Positions 1 to 8,567 of a DNA stretch of 64,000 bases are shown here, piece after piece. This DNA is from Lichenicoccus sp964247695 (GTDB lineage Bacteria; Pseudomonadota; Alphaproteobacteria; Acetobacterales; Acetobacteraceae). Where the stretch lies: positions 62,001 through 126,000 of the forward strand of contig CAXTVI010000001.1 of assembly GCA_964247695.1 (NCBI GenBank), given 5' to 3'. The notes under the pieces were generated by a model that was not told the DNA's origin, searched no databases, and was given only the letters and a program-made list of their open reading frames with translations. Positions within the stretch are counted from its first letter, which is position 1, and the number at the start of each line of letters is the position of its first letter. Made by a program: the position numbers and the translations under genes.

Positions 1-1
1 C

Positions 2-136
2 GGCGTCTCCGACGACGAGCTGATGCACGAGATACGCCAGGCGATCGCGCGCAAGCCGAAAGGGCATGACTTCATCATCGGACGCCGCGAGCACACCACT
101 GGCGTGGCGCGTCACATGAGCGCCACCGGCGGCTGA
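2..136 (+). CDS. C-terminal fragment of an unidentified protein
   Basis: An open frame runs in from the left edge and ends at TGA 134-136, giving 44 residues ending in HMSATGG. The piece is hydrophilic and rich in charged residues, with no membrane segment. I do not recognise the family. It lies tail to tail with the small lipoprotein gene at 149-298, 12 bp away. The rest of the gene lies outside the window, so the frame is only moderately supported. Confidence 0.45.
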   Translation, partial: GVSDDELMHEIRQAIARKPKGHDFIIGRREHTTGVARHMSATGG

Positions 137-148
137 AGCGGTAGCCCG

Positions 149-298
149 TCAGTAGCCCTGCGGCGTCATCATCGACGCGGGCGGGCTGGCGAGCGCGGGC
201 TTGGCCGACGGTGCCGGTCCGTCGAGTGGCAGCGGCGTGGTGGCGCAGGCGGCGAGGGCGCAGAGGGCGACAAGCAGCCCGGCTTTCGAATAATGCAT
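149..298 (-). CDS. small lipoprotein, 49 aa
   Basis: This short gene encodes a hydrophobic signal sequence followed by the lipobox LAAC and a Pro/Ala-rich tail, so the product should be a diacylated lipoprotein anchored through Cys19. The ATG at 298 is chosen because GGAG lies 6 bases upstream and because the signal peptide begins there; an in-frame start further up at 448 would add a basic, implausible extension. It sits 32 bp downstream of the methyltransferase gene on the same strand and is probably cotranscribed with it. The function is unknown. Very short alphaproteobacterial lipoproteins of this type are common and poorly conserved. Confidence 0.6.
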   Translation of the reverse strand: MHYSKAGLLVALCALAACATTPLPLDGPAPSAKPALASPPASMMTPQGY

Positions 299-330
299 CA
301 GGATCTCCGGAGGCAGTTTCGCCACGGCGG

Positions 331-1212
331 TCACTTGGGTTCCGAGCCGCGCAGAAGGACGTCCGAGCGGTCGCCGACGGCATCCGCCAGGGACACGGTG
401 AACTGGCCGGGCCGGAGCGGCTTGGGCTGGTCGGGCGAGGGGGACCATCCGGTCATCATCGCCATGCGCAACGTCGTCTCGTACGGCAGCGTCTCGCCGA
501 GAAGGCCCAGCGCAAGCGGGACGAGGCCACGCGGCGGCACCCGGCGATCACGCAGAGCCACCGCATTCGCCTCGCCGGCGGCACGCAGGTCGCGCAGCAG
601 CGAAAGCGGGTCACGGTAGGCCAGGCTGATCTCGTCGGCATCGGCGACCGGCAGCGCGAAGCCGGCTCGCTGCAGCAGGCTCGCGCAGTCGCGCAGCTCG
701 GGGAACGGAGAGACGCGCGGCGATACTCCGCCGGACAACTCCATCTCGGCCTGCAGCAGGGCGGCACGCAGGGTGCCGAGGGTCGGCAGCACCGGCATGC
801 TGGCCAGGAACAACCCGTCCGGGCGCATGGCGTGGCGGATCTGCACGAGCGCGCCGGGAAGGTCGTTGACCCAGTGCAGCGACAGGCTGGCGACCACGAG
901 GTCGAAGCTGCCGGGTCCGAACGGCAGCCACTCCTCGTCGGCGACCACCTTCAAGGCATCGGAGTGTTGCAGCATCGACCGCGACAGGTCGACGCTCACC
1001 GTCTCGATGCCGCGTGCCCGCAGGCGGCTCGCGATGCCGCCGCGGCCGCCGAGGTCCAGCGCGCGCATGAAACGGCGGTTGACGTCGTCCAGCCGGTCGA
1101 GCAGGCGGTCGGCTGCCTCGTCGAGGATGGCGCCGACGGCTTGAACACTGTCGGCGGCACGGTCCCGATGCAGCCGCACGGACCGGCGGTCGAAGATGAT
1201 GGCTTCCTGCAC
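331..1212 (-). CDS. SAM-dependent methyltransferase domain protein, NDUFAF5-like
   Basis: The 293-residue protein opens with FDRRSVRLHRDRAA, the start typical of bacterial homologues of NDUFAF5/C20orf7, the mitochondrial complex I assembly factor. A class I methyltransferase fold follows: the SAM loop region LDLGGRGG is near residue 54, an acidic strand end (VDLSRSM) comes next, and motif IV (FDLVVASLSLHWVND) sits near 104-118. The human protein hydroxylates an arginine of a complex I subunit, so the reaction of the bacterial protein is uncertain; BioC-like chemistry is an alternative. A separate bioC exists at 39.8 kb, which argues against that role here. The gene is divergent from comF and is followed by the small lipoprotein gene. 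Confidence 0.8.
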   Translation of the reverse strand: MQEAIIFDRRSVRLHRDRAADSVQAVGAILDEAADRLLDRLDDVNRRFMRALDLGGRGGIASRLRARGIETVSVDLSRSMLQHSDALKVVADEEWLPFGPGSFDLVVASLSLHWVNDLPGALVQIRHAMRPDGLFLASMPVLPTLGTLRAALLQAEMELSGGVSPRVSPFPELRDCASLLQRAGFALPVADADEISLAYRDPLSLLRDLRAAGEANAVALRDRRVPPRGLVPLALGLLGETLPYETTLRMAMMTGWSPSPDQPKPLRPGQFTVSLADAVGDRSDVLLRGSEPK

Positions 1213-1342
1213 GCGCGTGATGTGCGGATGCGGCGGAGCTTTGCCAAGGGCGCCGAGCTGGATGACGGACCCGGACGAACACCGCCTTCGTTGCGCCTCA
1301 AGCAGGCTTGCACCGGAGGGAGTTGCACGTCATGAGTGTGAA

Positions 1343-2140
1343 ATGCAACTCGCGCGAGAAGAGGCTGCGGCCCGGCCTTCCTTGCGGCACGTGCTTGGCA
1401 GCTGGAGCCGGCATGGTGGCCGCTTCGCGCTCGATCTGGTGCTGCCGCCGCAATGTCCGACCTGTGACCGGGTGGTGGCGATCCCGGGCCAGTTCTGCGC
1501 AACGTGCTTCAAGCAGGCGGACTTTATCGTCGAGCCCTGTTGCCGCCGCTGCGGCATCGCCTTTGCGAGCGTGGCCGAGGGCGGCCTGATCGGGACCTGC
1601 GCGCAATGCATCGAACGGCCACCGAGCTGGCAGCGGGCGAGAGCCGCCTTCACCTATGACGAATTCTCGCGACAGCTCATCCTGCCGCTGAAATACGCCG
1701 ACCGGACCGAGAATGCCCGGTTCCTGGCGCCGCACATGGCGCGCGCGGGTGCGGCCCTCCTGGCGGACTGCGACCTGCTGGTGCCAGTGCCGCTGCATCG
1801 CAGGCGACTGTTCACCCGCCGCTACAACCAGGCGGCGCTGCTGGCACGCCACGTGGCGGCAATCGCCGGGCGTCCGGTGCTCGTCGACGGCCTGATCCGC
1901 ACGCGGGCCACGAAGAGCCTGGCCTCGTGCCCGGCGGCCGAGCGCGCCCAACTGGTCATGGGGGCGATCGGGTGTCGCCCCGGACGGCTGCCGGCGCTGA
2001 CCGGCCGGCGTGTCCTGCTGGTGGATGACGTGCTGACGACCGGCTCGACGGCGCAGGCCTGCTCGGAGGTGCTGTTGCAGGCGGGCGTGGCCGCGGTGGA
2101 CCTGCTGGTGGCGGCCCGCACCGCGCCTCCCCGGACATGA
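1343..2140 (+). CDS. comF: ComF family phosphoribosyltransferase-like protein
   Basis: The 265-residue product has an N-terminal double zinc-ribbon (CPTCD, CATC, CCRRCG and CAQC within roughly residues 35-95). It ends in a type I phosphoribosyltransferase domain with the PRPP-binding loop VLLVDDVLTTGST. ComF proteins take part in DNA uptake in naturally competent bacteria, but most homologues in non-competent species have no proven role. I start at ATG 1343; the frame stays open upstream to 1196, but that part is low in family resemblance and overlaps the divergent methyltransferase gene. No strong ribosome site precedes 1343, so the exact start is uncertain. grxC and the DUF1178 gene follow in the same direction. 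Confidence 0.85.
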   Translation: MQLAREEAAARPSLRHVLGSWSRHGGRFALDLVLPPQCPTCDRVVAIPGQFCATCFKQADFIVEPCCRRCGIAFASVAEGGLIGTCAQCIERPPSWQRARAAFTYDEFSRQLILPLKYADRTENARFLAPHMARAGAALLADCDLLVPVPLHRRRLFTRRYNQAALLARHVAAIAGRPVLVDGLIRTRATKSLASCPAAERAQLVMGAIGCRPGRLPALTGRRVLLVDDVLTTGSTAQACSEVLLQAGVAAVDLLVAARTAPPRT

Positions 2141-2283
2141 CCGCATGCCTTGCGAGCCCACCCGGCGTGCGGTCTTTGACGATCATGAGCGGCAGCATCA
2201 CTCTGCCTCATGCCCGGCGGCATCTTGTCGCGCGGCCGGTGCGACACGACCATTAGGGCTGAACAACGACGACGGATGTGACG

Positions 2284-2544
2284 ATGGCGCAGATCGAGAT
2301 CTACACCCAGCCCTACTGCCCGTACTGCTCCCGGGCGCTGGCGCTCCTGCAGGCCAAGGGCGTCGCGTTTCAGCAGGTCAGCGCGCCACACGGCACGCCG
2401 GAGCGCCAGTCCTCGATCGAGCGCTCCGGCGGGCGCACGAGCGTGCCGCAGATCTTCATCGACGGGCGCCATATCGGCGGGTGCGACGACCTGGTCGCGC
2501 TGGACGGGCGCGGCGAGCTCGATCCGCTGCTCAAGGCCGCCTGA
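2284..2544 (+). CDS. grxC: glutaredoxin 3 (GrxC)
   Basis: This is an 86-residue class I glutaredoxin. The redox motif CPYC is at residues 11-14 and the glutathione-binding TSVPQIFIDG and GGCDDL segments follow in the usual order. It should reduce protein and small-molecule disulfides and glutathione mixed disulfides in the cytoplasm. ATG 2284 gives the canonical start MAQIEIYTQPYCPYC; an ATG two codons upstream (2278) is also possible. comF-grxC-DUF1178 is a common neighbourhood in alphaproteobacteria. Confidence 0.93.
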   Translation: MAQIEIYTQPYCPYCSRALALLQAKGVAFQQVSAPHGTPERQSSIERSGGRTSVPQIFIDGRHIGGCDDLVALDGRGELDPLLKAA

Positions 2545-2554
2545 TCCGGCCGGC

Positions 2555-3082
2555 ATGATCCACTACCAGTTGCGCTGTTCGGCGGGCCACGGCTTCGAGG
2601 GCTGGTTCCGCGACGCCGCCGGCTTCGACGAGCAGTCGGCGCGCGGCCTGCTGAGCTGCCCCGATTGCGGGACCAGCGCGGTAGCGCGCGCGATGATGGC
2701 GCCGGCCGTACGGACGTCACGCCGCAGGCGTGTGGCCGAGGCGGCCAGGTCCGGCCCTGCGCCGACGGCACCGGACCCCGGGCTGGCACCTGGGCCCAGG
2801 CCCGGGACAGCGCCGGGCCCGGCTGCAGCCGGCGTGGCGGTGCTGCCTGACCAGGTGCGCGCGGTGCTGCAGCGGATGCGCGCCGAGATCGAGCAGAACT
2901 GCGACGATGTCGGCGACCGGTTCGCGGAGGTGGCGCGCGCCGAGCATCGCAACGCCAGCGAAGCGCCGGACACCGCGCCGCGCGGTATCTACGGGCAGGC
3001 CACCGCCGACGACGTCGAGGCGCTCGCCGACGAGGGGATCGAGGTGAACCGCATTCCCTGGCTGCCGCGTGCCGACAGCTAG
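2555..3082 (+). CDS. DUF1178 family protein
   Basis: The 175-residue protein starts with a zinc-ribbon-like segment (CSAGHGFEGWF, then CPDCGTS near residue 36) and ends with a conserved acidic helix and the sequence IPWLPR, both typical of DUF1178 proteins. The middle, about residues 55-95, is a Pro/Ala/Gly-rich linker longer than usual. The molecular role is not known. The gene begins 10 bp after grxC and its end overlaps the start of the DUF2147 gene by 14 bp, so the three are likely cotranscribed. Confidence 0.85.
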   Translation: MIHYQLRCSAGHGFEGWFRDAAGFDEQSARGLLSCPDCGTSAVARAMMAPAVRTSRRRRVAEAARSGPAPTAPDPGLAPGPRPGTAPGPAAAGVAVLPDQVRAVLQRMRAEIEQNCDDVGDRFAEVARAEHRNASEAPDTAPRGIYGQATADDVEALADEGIEVNRIPWLPRADS

Positions 3083-3527
3083 GTGCCCATGGCCGGCGTG
3101 GCTCGCGGTGCTCGGCGTCCTCCTGGCGCTCGCCGCACCGGCCGCCCGGGCGCAGGAACCGACACCGCTCGGGCTCTGGCTGAGCCAGGACCATGACGGC
3201 GTGTTCAGCATCCGGCAGTGCGGGCCGGTGCTGTGCGGGCGGCTGGTCGGCATCCGCTACGACGGCAGGATGCCGACCGACAAGCGCGGCCAGCCGCAAT
3301 GCAACCTGATGATGCTGACCGATTTCCGCGCGGATCCGGACCAGGCCGGACGCTGGGATGGCATGATCCTGGACCCCGAGACCGAGCGCACCTATCACGC
3401 CGAGATCTGGTCACCCAGAACCGGCATGCTCAACCTGCGCGGCTACCTGCTGCTGCCGATCTTCGGCGAGACGCAGCGCTGGAGCCGGTACACCGGCACG
3501 ATCGGCGACGCCTGCCACCTGCGGTAG
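3069..3527 (+). CDS. DUF2147 domain secreted protein
   Basis: The 152-residue product has an N-terminal signal peptide (hydrophobic stretch to about residue 28, cut near ARA-QE). The DUF2147 core follows, with the conserved order GLWLSQDHDGVFSI, CGPVLCGRLVG, GMILDPETERTYHAE and LRGYLLLPIFGETQRW. Members are small beta-rich periplasmic proteins, sometimes linked to envelope or calycin-like ligand binding; no specific ligand can be named. A GTG at 3069 is used because it supplies the whole signal peptide. It overlaps the preceding gene by 14 bp. Confidence 0.82.
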   Translation: MPTARCPWPAWLAVLGVLLALAAPAARAQEPTPLGLWLSQDHDGVFSIRQCGPVLCGRLVGIRYDGRMPTDKRGQPQCNLMMLTDFRADPDQAGRWDGMILDPETERTYHAEIWSPRTGMLNLRGYLLLPIFGETQRWSRYTGTIGDACHLR

Positions 3528-3552
3528 GGCGGTGTCGGGTAGGGGAGCGGCC

Positions 3553-4308
3553 TCAGCGACTCTCGAGCAGCGCGATGTAGTTGACCGCGGTGTCGCGGCT
3601 CTCGCGCCAGCCGCCCAGGCCCGGCACCATGCCGGAGACGTCCGCGACCCGCAGGCCGGCCTGTGCCGCATGCCGCCCGAGTTCGGCCGGCGTTATGAAG
3701 CGGCGCCAGTCATGCGTGCCGGCCGGGAGCAGGCCGAGCACGTATTCCGCGCCGATCTTCGCGGTGGCGAGCGACCGCAGGGTGCGGTTCAGGGTGGAGA
3801 CGACGATGACGCCGCCGGGCTCCAGCAGCCCGGCGAGCAGGCGCAGGAAGCGGGCCGGATCGGTCACATGCTCGATCACTTCAAGCGCCGCCACCGCGTC
3901 GAAGCGCTCGCCCTCCCGCAGCAGCGCCTCGGCGGTAGCGCAGCGATAGGACAGGGCGCCGGCACCGCCCGAGGGCCGCCCCTGATCCGCCTGCAGGCGC
4001 GATGCCAGATGCCTTTCGGCCGCCAGGATCGCCTCCGGGGCCGCGTCCACTCCGAGCACGTCGTGCCCGAGCGCTGCCAGGGCCTCGCTGGCGAGCCCCG
4101 CGCCGCAGCCGAGATCGAGCAGGCGCAGGCACATACCAGGCCGACGCCGGAGCCTGCGGTCGATCCAGCCGATGCGCAGCGGGTTCATCCGGTGCAGCAT
4201 GCGCATCGGGCCGTCGGGGTCCCACCACTGCGCCGCCAACGCGTCGAAGCGCTCGATTTCCTGCGGCGAGACCGAGCTTGCGGCCGCACCGGGTTCATTC
4301 TCCTGCAT
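3553..4308 (-). CDS. ubiG: 3-demethylubiquinone-9 3-O-methyltransferase (UbiG)
   Basis: The 251-residue enzyme catalyses both O-methylations of ubiquinone synthesis. The family start is clear: ERFDALAAQWWDPDGPM and LHRMNPLR precede the SAM loop LLDLGCGAGLASE. The later conserved pieces ALEVIEHVTDP and STLNRTLRSL are present, as is HDWRRFITPAEL. ATG 4308 is the first start giving a UbiG-like N-terminus. The gene is divergent from lysC with a 177-bp spacer, an arrangement shared by many alphaproteobacteria, and is convergent with the DUF2147 gene. Confidence 0.95.
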   Translation of the reverse strand: MQENEPGAAASSVSPQEIERFDALAAQWWDPDGPMRMLHRMNPLRIGWIDRRLRRRPGMCLRLLDLGCGAGLASEALAALGHDVLGVDAAPEAILAAERHLASRLQADQGRPSGGAGALSYRCATAEALLREGERFDAVAALEVIEHVTDPARFLRLLAGLLEPGGVIVVSTLNRTLRSLATAKIGAEYVLGLLPAGTHDWRRFITPAELGRHAAQAGLRVADVSGMVPGLGGWRESRDTAVNYIALLESR

Positions 4309-4485
4309 GTCGCCGCCTTGCTCCCACGCCGCCTCGCTGATGTTGCCGTGCCGGCGAGACGAAGCTATGTGACCCGCCTGTCGGCCGCCTGCAATCGTGC
4401 CGCCGCGTTTGTCGGCGTCCGGCGCCTGCCCCGCCTGCCCTGGGGGCCGCAAGGCGCGGGGTGAACTGGAAGGCTGTCGAAGTCC

Positions 4486-5727
4486 ATGGCCCGCATCGTG
4501 ATGAAGTTCGGCGGCACCTCGGTCGCCGATCTCGACCGGATCCGCAGCGTCGCGTCCCGCGTCGCGCGCCAGGTCGCACGCGGCGACGAGGTGGCGGTCG
4601 TGGTGTCGGCGATGTCCGGCGTGACCAACCAGCTCGTGGGCTACTGCCAGTCGCTGTCGCCGCTGCACGACGCCCGCGAATACGACACGGTGGTGGCGAC
4701 CGGCGAGCAGGTCACCAGCGGCCTGGTTGCGCTGGCGCTGCAGGCGATCGGGGTCGAGGCGCGCTCCTGGCAGGGCTGGCAGATCCCGCTGCGGACCGAT
4801 GATGCGCACGGCAAGGCGCGCATACGCAGCATCGAAGGCGCGAGCCTGGTGGCGCGCATGCAGGCCGGGCAGGTGCCGGTGGTCGCCGGGTTCCAGGGCG
4901 TGGGTCCGGACCACCGCGTGACCACCCTGGGACGTGGCGGCTCGGACACCTCGGCGGTGGCGCTGGCGGCTGCGGTCCGGGCGGATCGGTGCGACATCTA
5001 CACCGATGTCGATGGCGTCTATACCACCGACCCGCGCATCGTGCCGCGGGCGCGCAAGCTGGACCGGATCGCGTACGAGGAGATGCTGGAGCTGGCCTCG
5101 GTCGGGGCCAAGGTGCTGCAGACCCGCAGCGTCGAGCTGGCGATGAAGGAGCGGGTGCGGGTGCAGGTGTTGTCGAGCTTCGGCGACGACACGCCGCCCG
5201 AGGAGGGCCGGCTTCCCGGCACGCTGGTCGTTGACGAGGACGAGATCGTGGAACAGGAAATTGTCGCCGGCATCGCCTATTCGCGCGACGAGGCCAAGAT
5301 CACCGTGCGCCGGGTGCCGGACCGGCCCGGGGTCGCCGCCGCGGTGTTCGGGCCGCTGGCCGAAGCCCACGTCAATGTCGACATGATCGTGCAGAGCACC
5401 GGGGCCGACGGCACCACCGACATGACCTTCACCACATCGAAGAGCGACCTCGCACGCGCCATCCAGGTGCTGGAGGCGGCGCGCGGCGTGATCCAGTATG
5501 GCGAGATGCTGACCGATGCCGACGTCGCCAAGATCAGCGTGGTCGGTGTCGGCATGCGCAGCCATGCCGGGGTGGCCAGCACCATGTTCCGCACCTTGTC
5601 GGACCGGTCGATCAACATCCAGGTCATCTCGACCAGCGAGATCAAGGTGAGCGTGCTGATCGCGGTCGAGTATACCGAGCTTGCCGTGCGCGCCCTGCAC
5701 AGCGCCTACCGCCTCGATGTCGCCTGA
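4486..5727 (+). CDS. lysC: aspartate kinase
   Basis: This 413-residue monofunctional aspartokinase phosphorylates L-aspartate, the first step to lysine, threonine and methionine. The nucleotide-binding start MARIVMKFGGTSV is intact, as are the substrate segment TLGRGGSDTSAVALAAA and a pair of C-terminal ACT domains. The second ACT contains VSVVGVGMRSHAGVASTMF and NIQVISTSEIKVSVL, typical of allosterically regulated enzymes. No lysine riboswitch-like structure is evident in the short leader. A flavin oxidoreductase gene follows almost immediately. Confidence 0.96.
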   Translation: MARIVMKFGGTSVADLDRIRSVASRVARQVARGDEVAVVVSAMSGVTNQLVGYCQSLSPLHDAREYDTVVATGEQVTSGLVALALQAIGVEARSWQGWQIPLRTDDAHGKARIRSIEGASLVARMQAGQVPVVAGFQGVGPDHRVTTLGRGGSDTSAVALAAAVRADRCDIYTDVDGVYTTDPRIVPRARKLDRIAYEEMLELASVGAKVLQTRSVELAMKERVRVQVLSSFGDDTPPEEGRLPGTLVVDEDEIVEQEIVAGIAYSRDEAKITVRRVPDRPGVAAAVFGPLAEAHVNVDMIVQSTGADGTTDMTFTTSKSDLARAIQVLEAARGVIQYGEMLTDADVAKISVVGVGMRSHAGVASTMFRTLSDRSINIQVISTSEIKVSVLIAVEYTELAVRALHSAYRLDVA

Positions 5728-5728
5728 G

Positions 5729-6766
5729 ATGGATGTGACCATGGATACCGCTGTGGCGGCGCGCGCCCGGCTCGACCGGCTCTGGGCCCGCGGGCGGGAG
5801 TTCCTCGGCACCGAATTCGCCATTCTCGGCGGCGCGATGAGCTGGGTGTCCGAGCGCCACCTGGTCTCGGCGATCTCGAACGCCGGCGGCTTCGGCGTGA
5901 TCGCCTGCGGCGCGATGGGCCCGGAGCTGCTGGCGCGCGAGATCGAAGCCACCAAGGCGCTCACCGCGAAGCCGTTCGGCGTCAACCTGATCACCATGCA
6001 TCCGCAGCTCGACGACCTGATCCGGGTCTGCATCGAGGCGCAGGTGGGTCACGTCGTGCTGGCCGGCGGCATTCCGCCGGGCGCTGCGGTGCGCGCGGTC
6101 AAGGATGGCGGCGCGAAGCTCATCGCCTTTGCGCCGGCCCTGGTGCTGGCAAAACGGCTGGCGCGCACGGGTGCCGACGCGCTGGTGATCGAGGGCTCCG
6201 AGGCGGGCGGCCATATCGGCCCGGTCTCGCTGACCGTGCTGGCGCAGGAGATCCTGCCGCAGATCCGCGACGTGCCGGTATTCGTCGCCGGTGGCCTTGG
6301 TCGTGGCGACGCGATCCTCGGCATGCTGGAAATGGGGGCCGCGGGCGCGCAACTCGGCACCCGCTTCGCGGCGTCGACCGAGAGCATCGCGCACGAGCGC
6401 TACAAGGCCGCCTTCATACGCGCCTCGGCGCGCGATGCGCTGCCCTCGGTGCAGCTCGACGAGCGGTTCCCGGTGATCCCGGTGCGCGGTCTGGTCAACG
6501 AGGGCACCAGGCGGTTCCTCGTGCACCAGGCCGAGACGCTGCGCCGCTTCCAGTCGGGCGAGCTGACAAAGGAGGCGGCTCAGCTCGAGATCGAGCATTT
6601 CTGGGCCGGCGCCCTGCGTCGCGCGGTGATCGACGGCGACATCGAGGCGGGCTCGGTGATGGCCGGGCAGTCGGTGGGCATGGTGACGCAGATCCAGCCG
6701 ACGGCGAGCATCATCGCGGAGCTGGTCGAGCAGGCGGTGCAGGCCCTGCTGCGCCGCGCCGCCTGA
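5729..6766 (+). CDS. nitronate monooxygenase / FabK-like flavin oxidoreductase
   Basis: The roughly 345-residue protein is a TIM-barrel FMN enzyme of the nitronate monooxygenase/2-nitropropane dioxygenase family. Visible signatures are AILGGAMSWVSERHLVSAISNAGGFG near the N-terminus (given here only as a landmark at about residues 30-55), EGSEAGGHIG, and the phosphate-binding GGLGRGDAI with GAQLGTRF. Members oxidise nitronates, or act as enoyl-ACP reductases of the FabK type; the substrate cannot be assigned. ATG 5729 lies 1 base after the lysC stop; ATG 5741 is an equally possible start. It is cotranscribed with lysC and the transporter gene downstream. Confidence 0.85.
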   Translation: MDVTMDTAVAARARLDRLWARGREFLGTEFAILGGAMSWVSERHLVSAISNAGGFGVIACGAMGPELLAREIEATKALTAKPFGVNLITMHPQLDDLIRVCIEAQVGHVVLAGGIPPGAAVRAVKDGGAKLIAFAPALVLAKRLARTGADALVIEGSEAGGHIGPVSLTVLAQEILPQIRDVPVFVAGGLGRGDAILGMLEMGAAGAQLGTRFAASTESIAHERYKAAFIRASARDALPSVQLDERFPVIPVRGLVNEGTRRFLVHQAETLRRFQSGELTKEAAQLEIEHFWAGALRRAVIDGDIEAGSVMAGQSVGMVTQIQPTASIIAELVEQAVQALLRRAA

Positions 6767-6776
6767 GACCCCGCCC

Positions 6777-8048
6777 GTGGCATCGCTCCAGCCGTACGCG
6801 CCGCGCCTCAATGTTCGCGTGGTGGTGGCGTCGATCATCGGCAACTCGCTCGAATGGTACGATTTCACCGTCTATGCGTTCCTGGCCACCATCATCGGCC
6901 ACCAGTTCTTCCCGCATTCCAGCCCGACGGCGGCGCTGCTGCAGACCTTCGCGGTATTCGGGGTCGGCTTCGTGGCGCGCCCGCTCGGCGGCCTGTCGAT
7001 CGGCCTGTTCGGCGACCGCGTGGGACGCAAGCCGGCGCTGCTGATGACCATCGGCCTGATGGCAGCCGGCACGGGGCTCATCGGCGCGCTGCCGGGCTAC
7101 GCCAGCATCGGCGTCTGGGCGCCGCTGCTGCTGGTGGTCGCACGAGCCCTGCAGGGCTTCTCCGCGGGCGGCGAGTGGGGCGGATCGGCCTCGTTCCTGG
7201 TGGAGTGGGCGCCCCCCCGAAGGCGCGGGCTCTATGGCAGCTTCCACCCGGGCAGCATCTTCCTGGGCCAGCTGGTCGGCACCGCGGTCGCTGACCTGCT
7301 CGTCGTCATTCTGGGGGGCGCCGAGATGGAGGCGTGGGGCTGGCGCATCCCGTTCCTGCTCGGCGCGCTGATCGGACCGCTCGGGCTGCTGGCGCGGCGC
7401 CGGATCGGCGAGACGCCGGTGTTCCTCGCGGCCCGCGACCAGGTCGTGTCGCAGCCCGGGCGCCTGAGCGCGCGCAGGCTGGCCTTCGCGTTCTGCTTCG
7501 TCTCGGTGCAGTCGGTGGCGATCTATATCTATCTCTCGTACTTCCCGACCTTCCTGCAGCATTATGCCGGCTGGACCGCGCGCCAGGCGCTGACCTCGAC
7601 GGTGCTGGCCACCATCGCCACCGGATGCGCGGTGGTGGCGTCGGGCGCGCTGTCGGACCGCATCGGCCGCAAGCCGGTGCTGCTGTTCAGCTGCCTGGTT
7701 TTCCTGCTGCTGTCCTACCCGCTGGTCTGGCTGATCCTGCATGGCGCCACACATGCGCTGGCGGTGCTGGTCCAGTGCGCGCTGAGCGCCAATTGCGGGT
7801 TGTTCATCGGCAGCATGACGGCCGCCCTGGTCGAGATGTTCCCCACCCGCAGCCGGCTGACCGGCCTCAGCACCTCGTACAACCTGGCCTCGATGGTGTT
7901 CGGCGGGTTTGCGCCGTTCATTGCCACCGGCCTGATCGCGGCTACCGGCGCCCCCATCTCGGTGACGTACTACGTCATCCTGGGGGCGATCGTCTCGCTG
8001 CCAGCCGTGCTGGTCTTCCGCGAGACCGCCGGCCAGCCGCTCGACTAA
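6777..8048 (+). CDS. MFS transporter, metabolite:H+ symporter (MHS) family
   Basis: The 423-residue protein has about 12 hydrophobic segments and the MHS hallmarks: NSLEWYDFTVYAF in helix 1, the loop GDRVGRKPAL between helices 2 and 3, QGFSAGGEWGGSASF in helix 4, and a second copy of the loop motif, SDRIGRKPVLL, in the second half. Relatives include ProP, KgtP and ShiA, which import osmolytes, 2-oxoglutarate or shikimate with protons; the substrate here is open. Translation appears to start at GTG 6777, 10 bp after the preceding stop. It is convergent with the small gene at 8062. Confidence 0.88.
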   Translation: MASLQPYAPRLNVRVVVASIIGNSLEWYDFTVYAFLATIIGHQFFPHSSPTAALLQTFAVFGVGFVARPLGGLSIGLFGDRVGRKPALLMTIGLMAAGTGLIGALPGYASIGVWAPLLLVVARALQGFSAGGEWGGSASFLVEWAPPRRRGLYGSFHPGSIFLGQLVGTAVADLLVVILGGAEMEAWGWRIPFLLGALIGPLGLLARRRIGETPVFLAARDQVVSQPGRLSARRLAFAFCFVSVQSVAIYIYLSYFPTFLQHYAGWTARQALTSTVLATIATGCAVVASGALSDRIGRKPVLLFSCLVFLLLSYPLVWLILHGATHALAVLVQCALSANCGLFIGSMTAALVEMFPTRSRLTGLSTSYNLASMVFGGFAPFIATGLIAATGAPISVTYYVILGAIVSLPAVLVFRETAGQPLD

Positions 8049-8061
8049 GGCTCTGTGGCGC

Positions 8062-8418
8062 TCACTTGCCGCGTGGCGCCGGACCCTTCTTCACGAAGCC
8101 ACGCAACCGGCCCAGCATGGTCCTGACCTCCAGGTAGCTCATGCTGGCGGTGCTCCAGGCTTCGGTCTCGATCCGCTTGACGCCCGTCAGGACGCGATGC
8201 GTGGCGCCATCATAGGCCCCCAGCGGCGTGTCGGCGAGGTCGATCCGGTAGTTCGGCGGCTTGCCGGTCTCCGTGACACCGATGCGGACAACGACGTCCC
8301 GGCTGCCTTCACGCAGCTTGCCAAGGGTCTCCAGGATGCGCCTGACGTCCTCCTCGGGCTGCTTGAGAAGCGGCACGGCGTCGGATAAAACGGCGTCCAG
8401 CGCGAGTGGTGTGGGCAT
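8062..8418 (-). CDS. hypothetical protein, 118 aa
   Basis: The product has no signal peptide or membrane segment and ends in a basic tail (RLRGFVKKGPAPRGK). An N-terminal helical half (LLKQPEEDVRRILETLGKL) is followed by a predicted beta-rich middle. I do not recognise the family. GGAG sits 9 bases before the ATG at 8418, and codon use resembles its neighbours, so I take the gene as real. It stands alone: convergent with the transporter gene and 149 bp from the DoxX gene. Confidence 0.6.
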   Translation of the reverse strand: MPTPLALDAVLSDAVPLLKQPEEDVRRILETLGKLREGSRDVVVRIGVTETGKPPNYRIDLADTPLGAYDGATHRVLTGVKRIETEAWSTASMSYLEVRTMLGRLRGFVKKGPAPRGK

Positions 8419-8567
8419 GGCGGTCTGCTCCGGGCGTTGAGATGATCGCCATGATACCGCTATCCGGCCGGCGCCGTCAGGCAGCCTTTCGATTGCTGTG
8501 GCCGGATGCCGTGGGCGGCACCGCTGTCTGGGTGACCGGAGCCGGGCCGGGCGCCGGTTGGAATGGA

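Noticed and set aside
211..1335. A 374-codon plus-strand open frame over the methyltransferase gene
   Set aside because: It is antisense to a clear methyltransferase gene and has the Arg/Gln/His-rich composition of shadow frames in high-GC DNA.
4309..4485. Lysine riboswitch ahead of lysC
   Set aside because: The 177-bp ubiG-lysC spacer shows no multi-stem aptamer pattern; long-range pairing was not found by eye.
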